Positions 16,683 to 25,837 of a DNA stretch of 55,466 bases are shown here, piece by piece (within the stretch, counting starts at the first letter, position 1; the number at the start of each line of letters is the position of its first letter). Source of the DNA: an uncultured Lachnospiraceae bacterium (GTDB lineage Bacteria; Bacillota; Clostridia; Lachnospirales; Lachnospiraceae); contig CAJUQJ010000027.1 of the NCBI GenBank assembly GCA_910588215.1, positions 1-55,466 of the forward strand. Direction: 5' to 3'. A model generated the notes under the pieces. The model worked only from the letters and a program-made list of their open reading frames with translations, had not been told where the DNA came from and did not search any database. The translations under genes were made by a program, and so were the position numbers.

Positions 16683-18095
16683 ATGAACAGGATTATAGTA
16701 ACAATGGTGAGAAGTTTAAGGATGATCGTGCGGTTATTGACAGTTGGTATCTTGACAGGCATGATGATAGTCTGCGATATTGTTTTTTTCGATAAGTTGC
16801 ACAGTATTGTCAGCGGTGCCGATGCTGGGAAGATGATCGTATGTGCCGCGGAGAAGGATGCTTACGATACACTGCGGATCGTGATAGATCCGGGGCATGG
16901 CGGGGAGAACCTGGGCGGCGAATACGAGGATTACACTGAGAAAGAGATGACTATAGTCGTGGCCGAAGCCATGAAAGAGGAGTTGGAGAAGTATGAAGGT
17001 GTCAGCGTATATCTGACCAGAAACGGCGATCAGGAACTCTCCTTAGAGGAGCGATGCGAATATGCCAAGAGTGTTGATGCGGATTTCCTGTTCTGTCTGC
17101 ACTTTAACCTGTCGGAACATCATACGCTGTTCGGGGCTGAGTGCTGGGTATCGGCGTTCGGGGAGAACTATAGTAAGGGATATGCGTTTGCCAGCGTTGA
17201 GATGGAGCTGCTGCAGGAACTGGGGCTATATTCCAGAGGGATCAAGACAAGACTTGGCAGTAAGGGACTCGATTATTATGGGATCATCCGTCATGCCACG
17301 GAGCGGGATATTCCCTGTGTATTGATAGAACACTGCCATTTGGATCAGGATAATGATAAACCGTTCTATGACCATGATGATAAATTGAAAGCTTTCGGAA
17401 GGCTGGATGCCACCGCCGTCGCGAAATACTTTAATCTCAGTTCTGAGGAATTGGGAGTAGATTACAGTAACTATCAAAATCTGACAGTGGATGTACCGGT
17501 GGACCTGGTGGCGCCTGACAGTACGGAACCGGAGTTCTGTAACATTGAGGTATTGGAACAGAATGCAGATAACGGCCAAGTGACGGTGCAGGTGTCTGCG
17601 GCGGACAGTGACAGCGGTATGTTGTATTATGCATACAGTTATGACGGCGGAGAGACTTTCTCCGAGCTCTTCAGGTGGCCGGATCGGTTGTCCGATACAT
17701 TTCACTTTACCATGCAGGTGCCGCCCCGGGTGGTGCCCCGTATCGTGGTGAACGGTTATAACGGCTACGATCTATATACTACCAGCAATATGGTATCTCT
17801 GCCGGCTATGGATTATAAGACGCCGGAAGAGTTCGCGGCACAGCTGGCAGAGAAAGAAGCGCTGGAAAGTGCTTCCGGGGACGTACGCTCTATAGAAGAT
17901 AGGGCCGGAGATTCAGAAGCGGACGGCAGAGAAGAAAGCTTATATGATGGATTCCTCATTGTCGTGTGTATCGTATGCGCGCTGCTGATCTTAGGTATGG
18001 CAGTTTCCATGGCAATGATCCTGCGTGGAAGACACAGGCGCAGAAGAAGCAGGAGGCGCAGGAGAAGAAAGCGCAAGCGTGACAGTTCATCGTAA
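16683..18095 (+). CDS. Membrane-anchored N-acetylmuramoyl-L-alanine amidase (Amidase_3)
   Basis: Zinc amidase predicted to cleave the MurNAc-L-Ala bond of peptidoglycan. The N-terminal hydrophobic segment at residues 14-34 acts as signal anchor. The Amidase_3 domain (about 65-255) contains VIDPGHGG (Zn His near residue 71), FCLHFN (second His), and VLIEHCHLD with the catalytic-type Glu. A beta-rich region follows (about 285-380, SGMLYYAYSYDGGETFSE, resembling Ig-like repeats). A second membrane helix lies at 424-447. The last 20 residues are almost all Arg and Lys. Two membrane anchors with a basic cytoplasmic tail are unusual for this family. The ribosome binding site is weak. The 3' end overlaps the convergent ylbJ by nine bases. 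Confidence 0.88.
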   Translation: MNRIIVTMVRSLRMIVRLLTVGILTGMMIVCDIVFFDKLHSIVSGADAGKMIVCAAEKDAYDTLRIVIDPGHGGENLGGEYEDYTEKEMTIVVAEAMKEELEKYEGVSVYLTRNGDQELSLEERCEYAKSVDADFLFCLHFNLSEHHTLFGAECWVSAFGENYSKGYAFASVEMELLQELGLYSRGIKTRLGSKGLDYYGIIRHATERDIPCVLIEHCHLDQDNDKPFYDHDDKLKAFGRLDATAVAKYFNLSSEELGVDYSNYQNLTVDVPVDLVAPDSTEPEFCNIEVLEQNADNGQVTVQVSAADSDSGMLYYAYSYDGGETFSELFRWPDRLSDTFHFTMQVPPRVVPRIVVNGYNGYDLYTTSNMVSLPAMDYKTPEEFAAQLAEKEALESASGDVRSIEDRAGDSEADGREESLYDGFLIVVCIVCALLILGMAVSMAMILRGRHRRRRSRRRRRRKRKRDSSS

Positions 18096-19052
18096 ATACA
18101 GAAACAGGTAAATCACCGCTGTGACAGCCGTTTGCACTGTTTTGTGCAAGACATAAGGGCAGACGGAAAGATCGGTCTGCCGAATCATGCTGTAGGTTTG
18201 GGCGATACAGGAAAAACCGCCAAAGGGAAGAAGGATGAGGACGGCATAATAGATTGACCGACCAGAATAGTCAATGCCGCTGGTGATTTCCAGAAGACAT
18301 CTGTATACATTCATGATCTGCATGTTAACATGATGAAAGGGTTGAAACAAGATATTCAGTAAATTAAAGAAGATCATATAACCACCCAGCTTGGCGATGC
18401 CGATTAATCCTGACAGCACGGAGGCATCGATGGCCGCCAAAAGGGAATCAGACCTCTGTGCAGGATCGGAACAGATCTCTGAAAACCGGCTGTATGGGAC
18501 TGCAGTGCGGTTCCCGTGCGGACGACACAGATGAGATAACAATGGCACGATACGCATAAGTAGGAAGCCATAGAACAACGGTATGCCATACATGAGCAGA
18601 AACGGCCCTAGTGGCCGGTCAATGCCAAGGGTGGGGACTACATAGCTTAAGAAATAGATGGGCCCGATATTATTGCAGAAGTACAACAGGTATGTGCTTT
18701 CTTCCCGGGATAATCTATGATGTTCGTAGAGTTCTCCCACGATCCGCGCACCCATTGGGAAGCCGCACAAAAAGCCCATGACGATCGTGTAGGAACCGTT
18801 TCTTGAAGTCCCGAACAGCTGGTGCAGGAGCGGATGGAGCAGACGTACGAAGCTTTCTGTCAGGTTCATACGGATCATGATCCCCGAGAGAATCATAAAG
18901 GGCAGGAGAGTTGGCACCATTTTGGTAAACCAGAGATGCAGTCCTTTGGAAGCATATTCGAGAGCAAGAGCCGGATAACGGAGCATTAGGAAGATCAGAT
19001 AGAGGGCGAGCGCAGTGAACAGGAGTTGGTATAGAGCATCTTTCTTTTTCAT
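18087..19052 (-). CDS. ylbJ: YlbJ-like integral membrane protein (nucleoside recognition/gate domain)
   Basis: 321 aa, about eight hydrophobic segments. The family signatures are FTKMVPTLLPFMILSGIM and GFLCGFPMGARIVGEL, with YFCNNIGPIYFLSY in the centre. In spore formers YlbJ is a mother-cell (sigma-E) sporulation membrane protein; nucleoside-gate homologues have other roles. The synteny rsmD-coaD-ylbJ supports the assignment. No sigma-E promoter was identified. It converges on and overlaps the amidase gene, and is divergent from the rRNA pseudouridine synthase gene. Confidence 0.85.
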   Translation of the reverse strand: MKKKDALYQLLFTALALYLIFLMLRYPALALEYASKGLHLWFTKMVPTLLPFMILSGIMIRMNLTESFVRLLHPLLHQLFGTSRNGSYTIVMGFLCGFPMGARIVGELYEHHRLSREESTYLLYFCNNIGPIYFLSYVVPTLGIDRPLGPFLLMYGIPLFYGFLLMRIVPLLSHLCRPHGNRTAVPYSRFSEICSDPAQRSDSLLAAIDASVLSGLIGIAKLGGYMIFFNLLNILFQPFHHVNMQIMNVYRCLLEITSGIDYSGRSIYYAVLILLPFGGFSCIAQTYSMIRQTDLSVCPYVLHKTVQTAVTAVIYLFLYLR

Positions 19053-19225
19053 GGTGGATATTCCTTGTTCAGGATAGCTTACTCTATTTATATTCTGAGG
19101 TGCGCGTGATTATTAACAGGTGTATTCTTTTGTCAATGGAAGGCAACAGCTGCAGATAGAGATGTAATTCTGCATCAATCGTGCTGCGCGGGATGTAGAT
19201 GTCGGAACAGGTGGATGGGATTAGG

Positions 19226-19939
19226 ATGCGTTTGGATAAATATTTATGCGAATTGAACCTTGGCACAAGAAGCCAGGTGAAAAAGGATATCAAGGCGGGG
19301 CTGGTATCGGTCAACGGGGTGACAGTCCTTTGTCCGGAAAAGCATGTTCAGGCAAAAGAGGACAGCATTTCCTATAAAGGACAGCCCTGTATCTATGAAG
19401 GACATGTTTATTATCTGCTGCATAAACCGGCGGGAGTGGTGTCTGCCACAAAGGATCGGCATGACCGCACGGTTCTTGACCTGATCGTGGATAAGACGCG
19501 GAAGGATCTTTTTCCGGTAGGAAGACTGGACAAGGACACAGAGGGTCTTTTGCTGATCACAAATGACGGTGCACTGGCTCATGATCTGCTGGCGCCAAAC
19601 AGGCATGTGGAGAAGGAATATGAATGTCATCTGGCCCGTCCTTTTGACGGGAATCAGAGACGGCTGCTGGAACAGGGCGTGGATATCGGGGAGAAGAATC
19701 CCCTTGAACCGGCAGTGGTACAGATACTGGAGGATAAGAAGATCACATTGACGATCACCGAGGGTAAGTTTCACCAGGTGAAGCGCATGCTGCACGCAGT
19801 GGGGAATGAAGTTGTCTATCTGAAGAGGATTCGAATGGGTCCGCTGGTCTTGGAAGAGACTCTGCCGAAGGGAGCCTTCCGCAGACTGACTAAAGAAGAA
19901 GTGGAGAGTTTGAAATATGATAGAAGCAGTCATCTTTGA
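19226..19939 (+). CDS. RsuA/RluB-family rRNA pseudouridine synthase
   Basis: N-terminal S4 RNA-binding domain (RLDKYLCELNLGTRSQVKKDI), then the pseudouridine synthase catalytic domain with GRLDKDTEGLLLITNDG containing the catalytic Asp, and FHQVKRMLHAVGN. Length 237 aa is typical for the 16S U516-type or RluB-type enzymes; the exact target cannot be read. I chose the start at 19226 to match the family; an in-frame ATG at 19199 is possible. The stop lies 23 bases inside the next gene, so the two are probably translationally coupled. Confidence 0.9.
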   Translation: MRLDKYLCELNLGTRSQVKKDIKAGLVSVNGVTVLCPEKHVQAKEDSISYKGQPCIYEGHVYYLLHKPAGVVSATKDRHDRTVLDLIVDKTRKDLFPVGRLDKDTEGLLLITNDGALAHDLLAPNRHVEKEYECHLARPFDGNQRRLLEQGVDIGEKNPLEPAVVQILEDKKITLTITEGKFHQVKRMLHAVGNEVVYLKRIRMGPLVLEETLPKGAFRRLTKEEVESLKYDRSSHL

Positions 19940-20567
19940 TCTGGACGGCTCCATGGTGGATTCCATGTGGGTATGGAGAAGCGTTGATATAGAATATCTG
20001 GGAAGACGTGGGATTGCTATGCCGGAAGATCTGCAGGCATCCATTGGCGGGAGAAGCTTTACCGAGACGGCGATTTACTTTAAGGAGCGCTTTCGGCTTC
20101 CGGATTCTTTGGAGACGATCAAGGCTGATTGGAACCGTATGGCCTGGGACAAATATACGCACGAAGTCCCTCTGAAAAAGGGAGTGCTGGAGTTATTGCA
20201 ATTTTGCAGAAGGCAGGGCATCAAGATGGGGATTGCCACCAGCAATTCGAGGGAGCTGGTTGAGAACATCGTTGCGGTGCATCATCTGGAGCACTTTTTC
20301 ACCTGCATTGTAACGGGCTGTGATGTGGCGAAAGGGAAACCGGCTCCCGATATCTATCTGGCAGCGGCGAAGTTTCTCAAGGTGGTTCCTGCAAACTGCC
20401 TTGTTTTCGAGGATATCGTCCATGGTATTCAGGCGGGAAAGGCTGCCGGAATGAAGGTGTGTGCCGTCTATGACAAGTACTCGGAATATCAGGAAGCAGA
20501 GAAGAAAATACTGGCGGACTATTATACCCGCGAGTTTACGGAACTGCTAGAAGATGGCACGCTTTAA
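19917..20567 (+). CDS. HAD family hydrolase (subfamily IA, phosphoglucomutase/phosphatase-like)
   Basis: 216 aa. Motif I is FDLDGSMVDS with the nucleophile and acid Asp residues; motif II is GIATSNS; the catalytic Lys is in AKGKPAPDIYL; motif III is FEDIVHGIQAGKAAG. The cap domain (about residues 15-85) is the helical IA type of beta-phosphoglucomutase and phosphoglycolate phosphatase relatives. The substrate cannot be predicted. It overlaps the preceding pseudouridine synthase by 23 bases. The Ser after DLDG in place of Thr/Val is a minor variation. Confidence 0.9.
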   Translation: MIEAVIFDLDGSMVDSMWVWRSVDIEYLGRRGIAMPEDLQASIGGRSFTETAIYFKERFRLPDSLETIKADWNRMAWDKYTHEVPLKKGVLELLQFCRRQGIKMGIATSNSRELVENIVAVHHLEHFFTCIVTGCDVAKGKPAPDIYLAAAKFLKVVPANCLVFEDIVHGIQAGKAAGMKVCAVYDKYSEYQEAEKKILADYYTREFTELLEDGTL

Positions 20568-20628
20568 TGGCGGCTTTGGGCAGTATCAGTGAGGAGACGC
20601 CAGAAGAGAAAGATGGGTTGTTTTATTT

Positions 20629-20637
20629 TGATATAAT
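20629..20637 (+). promoter_or_regulatory. Extended -10 promoter for ygiQ
   Basis: TGATATAAT gives an extended -10 (TGN plus perfect TATAAT) 24 bases before the start of the radical SAM gene; no good -35 is visible. Confidence 0.5.
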
Positions 20638-20661
20638 ACTAAGTATACAGGAGTGCATGGA

Positions 20662-22578
20662 ATGGATTTTTTACCGATTTCGCAAGAGGATATGGAGAGA
20701 CAGGGCATAGCTCAACTGGATTTCGTCTATGTGATCGGGGATGCCTATGTGGATCATCCTTCCTTCGGACATGCCATCATCAGCAGGGTTCTGGAAGCGA
20801 ATGGATACCGGGTAGGCATTATCTCGCAGCCTGACTGGAAGGATGAGAGCAGCATTACGGTTCTGGGTAAGCCCAAACTCGGGTTTCTGATCTCCGGCGG
20901 CAATATGGATTCCATGGTGAATCATTATTTCGTGTCCGGGAAACATCGCCCGGCGGATGCTTATACACCGGGAGGTGAGCCTTATAAGAGGCCGGATCAC
21001 GCCACTGTAGTCTATGGCAATCTGATTCGCAGAGTATATAAAGATGTGCCGGTGATCATCGGCGGTATCGAAGCCAGTCTGCGCCGTATGGCCCATTATG
21101 ATTACTGGTCAGACAGTTTCAAGCGTTCCATCCTGCTGGACAGTCAGGCGGATCTGATCTCTTACGGTATGGGGGAGAAATCGATCGTGGAGATCGCGGA
21201 TGCACTGGCCGGCGGCATTGCGGTGAAGGACATCACTTTTATCCCGGGGACGGTCTATAAGACGAAAGACAGCACGGGAATTTATGATGCCATCCGGCTT
21301 CCTTCCTATGAAGAAATGAAAGCCGAGCCGTACAGATATGCGGAGAGTTTTCAAATACAATACTGCAATACCGATCCTTGCGTCGGCAAGACGCTGATCG
21401 AGGAGTATCCGCACGGCGTCTTTGTCGTACAGAATCCGCCTCAGCCGCCGCTGACGACGCAGGAGATGGATGCAGTCTATGACTTGCCCTATATGCGCAC
21501 TTACCATCCGTCCTATGAAGAGACGGGCGGTGTGCCGGCGATCTCGGAGATCAAGTTCTCCCTTGTCAGCAACAGGGGATGTTTCGGCGGTTGTAATTTC
21601 TGTGCCCTGACGTTTCATCAGGGACGAACGGTACAGGTCAGAAGCCATGAGTCCATTCTTCGGGAAGCGGAGGGGATGATCCGGGAGAAAGATTTTAAGG
21701 GATATATTCACGATGTGGGCGGCCCCACGGCCAATTTCAGGCGGCCTTCCTGCCAGAAACAGATGACACAAGGAGTCTGCAAACACCGACAGTGCCTTTT
21801 CCCGGAACCCTGTCCGAATCTGGAAGTTGACCATTCCGATTATCTGGCACTGCTGCGCAGACTGCGGGCACTGCCCGGGGTGAAGAAAGTATTTATCCGC
21901 TCGGGCATCCGGTTCGATTATCTGATGGCGGATCGGGATGACACTTTCTTCCGGGAACTGGTGGAACATCATGTCAGCGGGCAGCTCAAGGTAGCGCCGG
22001 AACATATTTCAGACGTGGTGCTTCAGAAGCTGGGGAAACCGCAGAAGGCAGTCTATGAACGATTTGTCAGGAAATATTACAAGCTTAATGAGCAACTTGG
22101 GAAGAAGCAGTTCCTGGTACCGTATCTGATGTCCTCCCATCCGGGATCCACTTTGAAAGAGGCCATTGAACTGGCAGAATATCTGCGGGATCTTGGATAT
22201 ATGCCGGAGCAGGTGCAGGATTTCTACCCGACGCCGTCAACGATGTCTACGGTCATGTACTATACAGGAATCGACCCGAGAGACGGTAAGAAGGTGTATG
22301 TCTGCCGTAATCCTCATGAGAAGGCCATGCAGCGGGCATTGATCCAGTATCGTAATCCGAACAACTATGAATTGGTGCGGGAAGCGCTGGTCAAAGGTGG
22401 CCGTGAAGATTTGATCGGGTTTGACAAAAAGTGCCTGATCAGGCCGCGCAACAATCAGCGGGATAAAGGTGGCAAGACGGAGACAAGGCAGAATAACAGT
22501 AAGAACACCAATAGACCGAATAAAGTAAAGACCGGAAAGAAAAGGACCATTAGAAATGTGCATCATAAGAAGGGGTGA
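20662..22578 (+). CDS. YgiQ family radical SAM protein
   Basis: 638 aa. The radical SAM cluster motif is GCFGGCNFCAL (CxxxCxxC), preceded by the family N-terminal domain (DFVYVIGDAYVDHPSFGHA) and followed by the PEHISD and FYPTPSTMST segments characteristic of YgiQ. The reaction is unknown for the family. The C-terminal 45 residues are Lys/Arg/Asn-rich and probably disordered, possibly RNA-binding. AGGAG lies eight bases before ATG 20662, preferred over GTG 20653. It appears to be transcribed alone. Confidence 0.92.
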   Translation: MDFLPISQEDMERQGIAQLDFVYVIGDAYVDHPSFGHAIISRVLEANGYRVGIISQPDWKDESSITVLGKPKLGFLISGGNMDSMVNHYFVSGKHRPADAYTPGGEPYKRPDHATVVYGNLIRRVYKDVPVIIGGIEASLRRMAHYDYWSDSFKRSILLDSQADLISYGMGEKSIVEIADALAGGIAVKDITFIPGTVYKTKDSTGIYDAIRLPSYEEMKAEPYRYAESFQIQYCNTDPCVGKTLIEEYPHGVFVVQNPPQPPLTTQEMDAVYDLPYMRTYHPSYEETGGVPAISEIKFSLVSNRGCFGGCNFCALTFHQGRTVQVRSHESILREAEGMIREKDFKGYIHDVGGPTANFRRPSCQKQMTQGVCKHRQCLFPEPCPNLEVDHSDYLALLRRLRALPGVKKVFIRSGIRFDYLMADRDDTFFRELVEHHVSGQLKVAPEHISDVVLQKLGKPQKAVYERFVRKYYKLNEQLGKKQFLVPYLMSSHPGSTLKEAIELAEYLRDLGYMPEQVQDFYPTPSTMSTVMYYTGIDPRDGKKVYVCRNPHEKAMQRALIQYRNPNNYELVREALVKGGREDLIGFDKKCLIRPRNNQRDKGGKTETRQNNSKNTNRPNKVKTGKKRTIRNVHHKKG

Positions 22579-22593
22579 ATGTTTCACAATGTA

Positions 22594-22622
22594 TTGATGT
22601 TGTGGATGCAAGCGGATATAAT
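22594..22622 (+). promoter_or_regulatory. Promoter for the SDR gene
   Basis: TTGATG (22594-22599), 17 bases, perfect TATAAT (22617-22622), 75 bases before the SDR start. Confidence 0.65.
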
Positions 22623-22697
22623 ATACAGATGAAGATTCTGCGAACAAGGCTGCCGGGCATCTTCGATCGATAAAGGCATACACGAGGGAGAAAGATT

Positions 22698-23447
22698 ATG
22701 AACATTGCAATTATTACAGGCGCATCCTCTGGAATGGGAATGGAATTTGCGCGACAGTTGGATAGTAGTTTACATAAAACAGATGAAATCTGGCTTTTGG
22801 CACGCAGGCGAGAGCCGATGGAAGAACTGGCTCGTTCTCTGCGGCATAAAACGCAGATAATTGCCATGGATGTGACTCTGGACAGTGCAATGGATCAGTT
22901 TGCCGAGATTCTTGCCATCAGCAATCCTAAGATCACTGTGCTGGTCAATTGTGCCGGTGCAGGGAATCATGGTAAATTCATGCAGCAGAGCGATGCGGCG
23001 GTATCGGATATGGTGCAGCTCAATATCGTGGCGCTGACCAAGATGACCAAACTCTGCCTGCCCTATATGCGCAGAGGCAGCAAGATCATACAGCTGGCAT
23101 CGGGGGCAGCATTCGTACCTCAGGCGGCTTTTGCAGTCTATGCCGCATCCAAAGCTTATGTGTATTCCTTAAGCAGAGCATTGAACAAAGAGTTGGCGGA
23201 GCGCGGAATCCGTGTCATGGCAGTCTGCCCTGGGCCGGTGAATACACCTTTTCTTGCAAGCGCATACGGGGAAGCATCCAATATGAGCCGTCTGAAAAAG
23301 ATGACGATGATGGAGGCTGAAAGTGTGGTCGCCAAAGCAGTCATGGACTGCAAAAGAGGAAAGTCAGTTTCAATCTGCGGTTTACCGATGAAAGCATTGT
23401 ATCTGGCGACGCAAGGTGTACAGAGTCTGTTGTACAAGTTTACATAA
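22698..23447 (+). CDS. Short-chain dehydrogenase/reductase
   Basis: 249 aa classical SDR. The cofactor motif is TGASSGMGMEFA at the N terminus, NCAGAG is the NNAG equivalent, Ser is in QLASGAAF and the catalytic YxxxK is VYAASK. The PGPVNTPF segment fits the classical type. The absence of an acidic residue right after the second strand (LLARRRE, with Arg) suggests NADPH. The substrate is unknown. GGGAG-type site before ATG; own promoter upstream. Confidence 0.9.
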   Translation: MNIAIITGASSGMGMEFARQLDSSLHKTDEIWLLARRREPMEELARSLRHKTQIIAMDVTLDSAMDQFAEILAISNPKITVLVNCAGAGNHGKFMQQSDAAVSDMVQLNIVALTKMTKLCLPYMRRGSKIIQLASGAAFVPQAAFAVYAASKAYVYSLSRALNKELAERGIRVMAVCPGPVNTPFLASAYGEASNMSRLKKMTMMEAESVVAKAVMDCKRGKSVSICGLPMKALYLATQGVQSLLYKFT

Positions 23448-23455
23448 TGTACAAG

Positions 23456-23472
23456 CGAACAAGGCTTGTTCG
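23456..23472. promoter_or_regulatory. 17-bp perfect palindrome CGAACAAG-G-CTTGTTCG
   Basis: Eight-base arms around a single G, nine bases after the SDR stop and 73 bases before the next start. The half-site resembles LexA half-sites, but the spacing is three bases too long. It may be an operator for the 23545 gene or a short hairpin; no T-tract follows. Confidence 0.4.
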
Positions 23473-23544
23473 TAATCCATATAAGGAAGATACAAGAATG
23501 GGGAAGTATGAAAAGAAGTGTCTGGAACGACATGAGGTGCAAGT

Positions 23545-24117
23545 ATGAAAAAAAAGTTAGTATCAAAGGGTTGCTACGGTTATATCAGAAATCACAGAAT
23601 GGTGGCGGCGGTCAGAACACTTCTTTTTTTCGGTGTTAGTATAGGCCTGTATGTCATGGGGTATGTGACGAGCGGAAGCAATCAGAATCTTCTGACGATC
23701 GTAGCAGTTCTGGGTTGTCTTCCGGCCTGCAAAAGTCTTGTGAATCTCATCATCTTTCTGAAAGCTGAGGGCTGCAGCGAGGCGTTGGAGAACAAGGTCA
23801 GCACTTATGATGCGAATTTGCTGACTTTCTATGATATGTATTTTACTTCTTATCAGAAGAATTATGCTATCAGCCATATGGCACTTAAAGGTAATGTGCT
23901 CTGTGGTATGACAGAGACAGCCAAGTGTGACTGTAACGCGGCGGAGAAACATCTGGAACAGATGCTTTCCCAGGGAGGAATCAAGAATATTACGGTTAAG
24001 ATATTCGACAATGCGGATAAGTATATTGACCGACTGAGTCAGATTACGTATCTGGATACTGTTGAGAATAAAAGTCAGGGTCAGATTGTTGATCTGCTGT
24101 ACTCTATTTCCATATAG
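23545..24117 (+). CDS. Hypothetical membrane protein
   Basis: 190 aa, family not recognised. Two membrane helices at about residues 22-42 and 48-72 (FFGVSIGLYVMGYV and LLTIVAVLGCLPACKSLVNLIIFL), then a 115-residue soluble domain with several Cys (CGMTETAKCDC) and the segment GGIKNITVKIFDN. It could be a small envelope or signalling protein of Lachnospiraceae; nothing more can be supported. GAGGTG precedes ATG. It lies 36 bases before an RluA-type gene. Confidence 0.75.
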   Translation: MKKKLVSKGCYGYIRNHRMVAAVRTLLFFGVSIGLYVMGYVTSGSNQNLLTIVAVLGCLPACKSLVNLIIFLKAEGCSEALENKVSTYDANLLTFYDMYFTSYQKNYAISHMALKGNVLCGMTETAKCDCNAAEKHLEQMLSQGGIKNITVKIFDNADKYIDRLSQITYLDTVENKSQGQIVDLLYSISI

Positions 24118-24153
24118 GGCGGCAGCAAAAACTTAAAGGCAGTGATAAATATT

Positions 24154-25131
24154 ATGTTTCAGAGGACGATCACGGAGAGGGAAGCCGGGCAAAGGTTCGA
24201 TAAATATCTGCGCAGGCTTTTACCGGAAGCCGGGAGCAGCTTTCTTTATAAGATGCTGCGCAAGAAGAATATCATCTTAAATGGAAAAAAGGCAGACGGC
24301 AGCGAAAAGCTTGTGTTTGGCGACAGCGTGTCGATTTTTTTTGCGGAAGAAACATTAGCAAAGTTTATGGGCAACAGTATGCCGGAACGGGAGGATTACG
24401 GATGTGCCTACGAAAAACTGAAGGGCATTAAGATCCTGTATGAAGATACGCACATTCTTTTAGCAGATAAACCGGCCGGCATCCTGTCTCAGAAAGCAGA
24501 GAAGACAGACCTGTCTCTGAACGAGTGGCTGATCGGTCATCTGCTCCACAGCGGGGCGGTGACACAGGAAGGACTTGCCGCATACAGGCCTTCCGTCTGC
24601 AACCGTCTGGACCGCAATACAAGCGGTATCGTGCTCTGCGCCAAGTCCCTTCCGGGGGCTCAGCTGCTGGGGGAACTGCTTAAGGACAGAACCCTTCATA
24701 AATATTATCAGCTCTATGTTAAGGGAAGGGTGACGAAAGAACAGCTGATCGAGGGCTATCTGCAGAAGGATGAAAGACATAACAGGGTAGTCATTGTACC
24801 TGAAGGCACGGCGGATGCCTATATTAAGACAAAGTACAGGCCGCTTCGGACAGAACAGGACAAAACCCTGCTGGAAGTGGAACTTCTCACTGGCAGATCT
24901 CACCAGATCAGAGCCCATCTGGCCAGTATCGGACATCCGCTGCTTGGAGATTATAAGTACGGCGACAGAGTATGGAACGATCTCTATCAGAAGAAGTATC
25001 AGGTCAGATCACAGCTCTTACATGCTTATAAAGTGGTATTTCCGGAGCTGAGCGCACCGTTTGAGGCGGTAAGCGGGAAGACATTCTATGCAGATATTCC
25101 GAAGATCTTTGAGACGGTTTCAGAGAAATGA
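24154..25131 (+). CDS. RluA-family pseudouridine synthase
   Basis: 325 aa. N-terminal S4-like domain (EREAGQRFDKYLRRLLPEA, LRKKNIILNGKKADG), then the RluA catalytic motif NRLDRNTSGIVLCAK with the catalytic Asp, and TGRSHQIRAHLASIGHPLLGDYKYG. The class includes 23S rRNA C and D enzymes; the target is unknown. A GTG at 24142 is an alternative start. RecU begins 46 bases after the stop. Confidence 0.92.
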   Translation: MFQRTITEREAGQRFDKYLRRLLPEAGSSFLYKMLRKKNIILNGKKADGSEKLVFGDSVSIFFAEETLAKFMGNSMPEREDYGCAYEKLKGIKILYEDTHILLADKPAGILSQKAEKTDLSLNEWLIGHLLHSGAVTQEGLAAYRPSVCNRLDRNTSGIVLCAKSLPGAQLLGELLKDRTLHKYYQLYVKGRVTKEQLIEGYLQKDERHNRVVIVPEGTADAYIKTKYRPLRTEQDKTLLEVELLTGRSHQIRAHLASIGHPLLGDYKYGDRVWNDLYQKKYQVRSQLLHAYKVVFPELSAPFEAVSGKTFYADIPKIFETVSEK

Positions 25132-25177
25132 CAACGGGCTTCCGAGACCGCTCGCAACTTTAAATGGAGGGGCCGAC

Positions 25178-25711
25178 ATGGCGACTTGGAATTCCCGCGG
25201 GCTGCGCGGTTCTACATTAGAAGATCTGATCAACAGGACAAATGAAAAATATCTGGAAAACGGGCTGGCGCTGATCCAGAAGGTGCCGACCCCCATCACC
25301 CCCATCAATATCGACAAGACGAGCCGGCATATCACGCTTGCTTATTTCGACCAGAAAAGTACGGTGGACTACATTGGCGTGGTACAGGGAATCCCGGTCT
25401 GCTTCGATGCAAAGGAGTGCGCGGCGGATACCTTTGCGCTTCAGAATATCCATGAACACCAGGTAAAGTTTATGGGGGAGTTTGAGAAACAAAAAGGGAT
25501 CGCCTTTTTCCTGATCTACTATACGCACAGGGACAGCTTCTATTATCTGCCCTATGAAATGCTGCGTTTCTTCTGGGACAGAGCCAAAGCAGGCGGTCGG
25601 AAGAGCTTCCGTTATGAAGAACTGAATCCGGCTTATGTCCTGCCGAAAAAACACGGTATTCTCGTACCGTATCTGGATATGCTGCAGAGAGATCTGGAAG
25701 ATAGAGAATAA
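25178..25711 (+). CDS. recU: Holliday junction resolvase RecU
   Basis: Structure-specific nuclease of Gram-positive recombination; also modulates RecA and RuvAB in Bacillus. It begins WNSRGLRGSTLEDLINRTN, the family signature. The PD-(D/E)xK core is D64 in STVDYIGV and the pair in FDAKE (residues 76-80). Length 177 aa is close to the family norm. GGAGGGG lies before ATG 25178. No penicillin-binding protein gene (ponA), its usual neighbour in Bacillus, is present here. Confidence 0.95.
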   Translation: MATWNSRGLRGSTLEDLINRTNEKYLENGLALIQKVPTPITPINIDKTSRHITLAYFDQKSTVDYIGVVQGIPVCFDAKECAADTFALQNIHEHQVKFMGEFEKQKGIAFFLIYYTHRDSFYYLPYEMLRFFWDRAKAGGRKSFRYEELNPAYVLPKKHGILVPYLDMLQRDLEDRE

Positions 25712-25723
25712 CGTATCATGACA

Positions 25724-25752
25724 TTGACAGACGGCTCTAAATATCTTATATT
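25724..25752 (+). promoter_or_regulatory. Promoter of the his operon
   Basis: Perfect TTGACA (25724-25729), 17-base spacer, TATATT (25747-25752), about 85 bases before the hisZ start. No T-box or his attenuator was recognised in the leader. Confidence 0.7.
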
Positions 25753-25837
25753 GTAAAAGGGTCGGAATTTATTAGGTTATCACTGCGCAGTACTAAAGCG
25801 AAATGAATTTGTGTTAGAGAAGACATGGAGGTGCAAG

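Noticed and set aside
23456..23472. CGAACAAGGCTTGTTCG as a LexA box.
   Set aside because: The spacing between half-sites is seven bases rather than four, unlike all boxes near lexA. Kept only as an unassigned palindrome.
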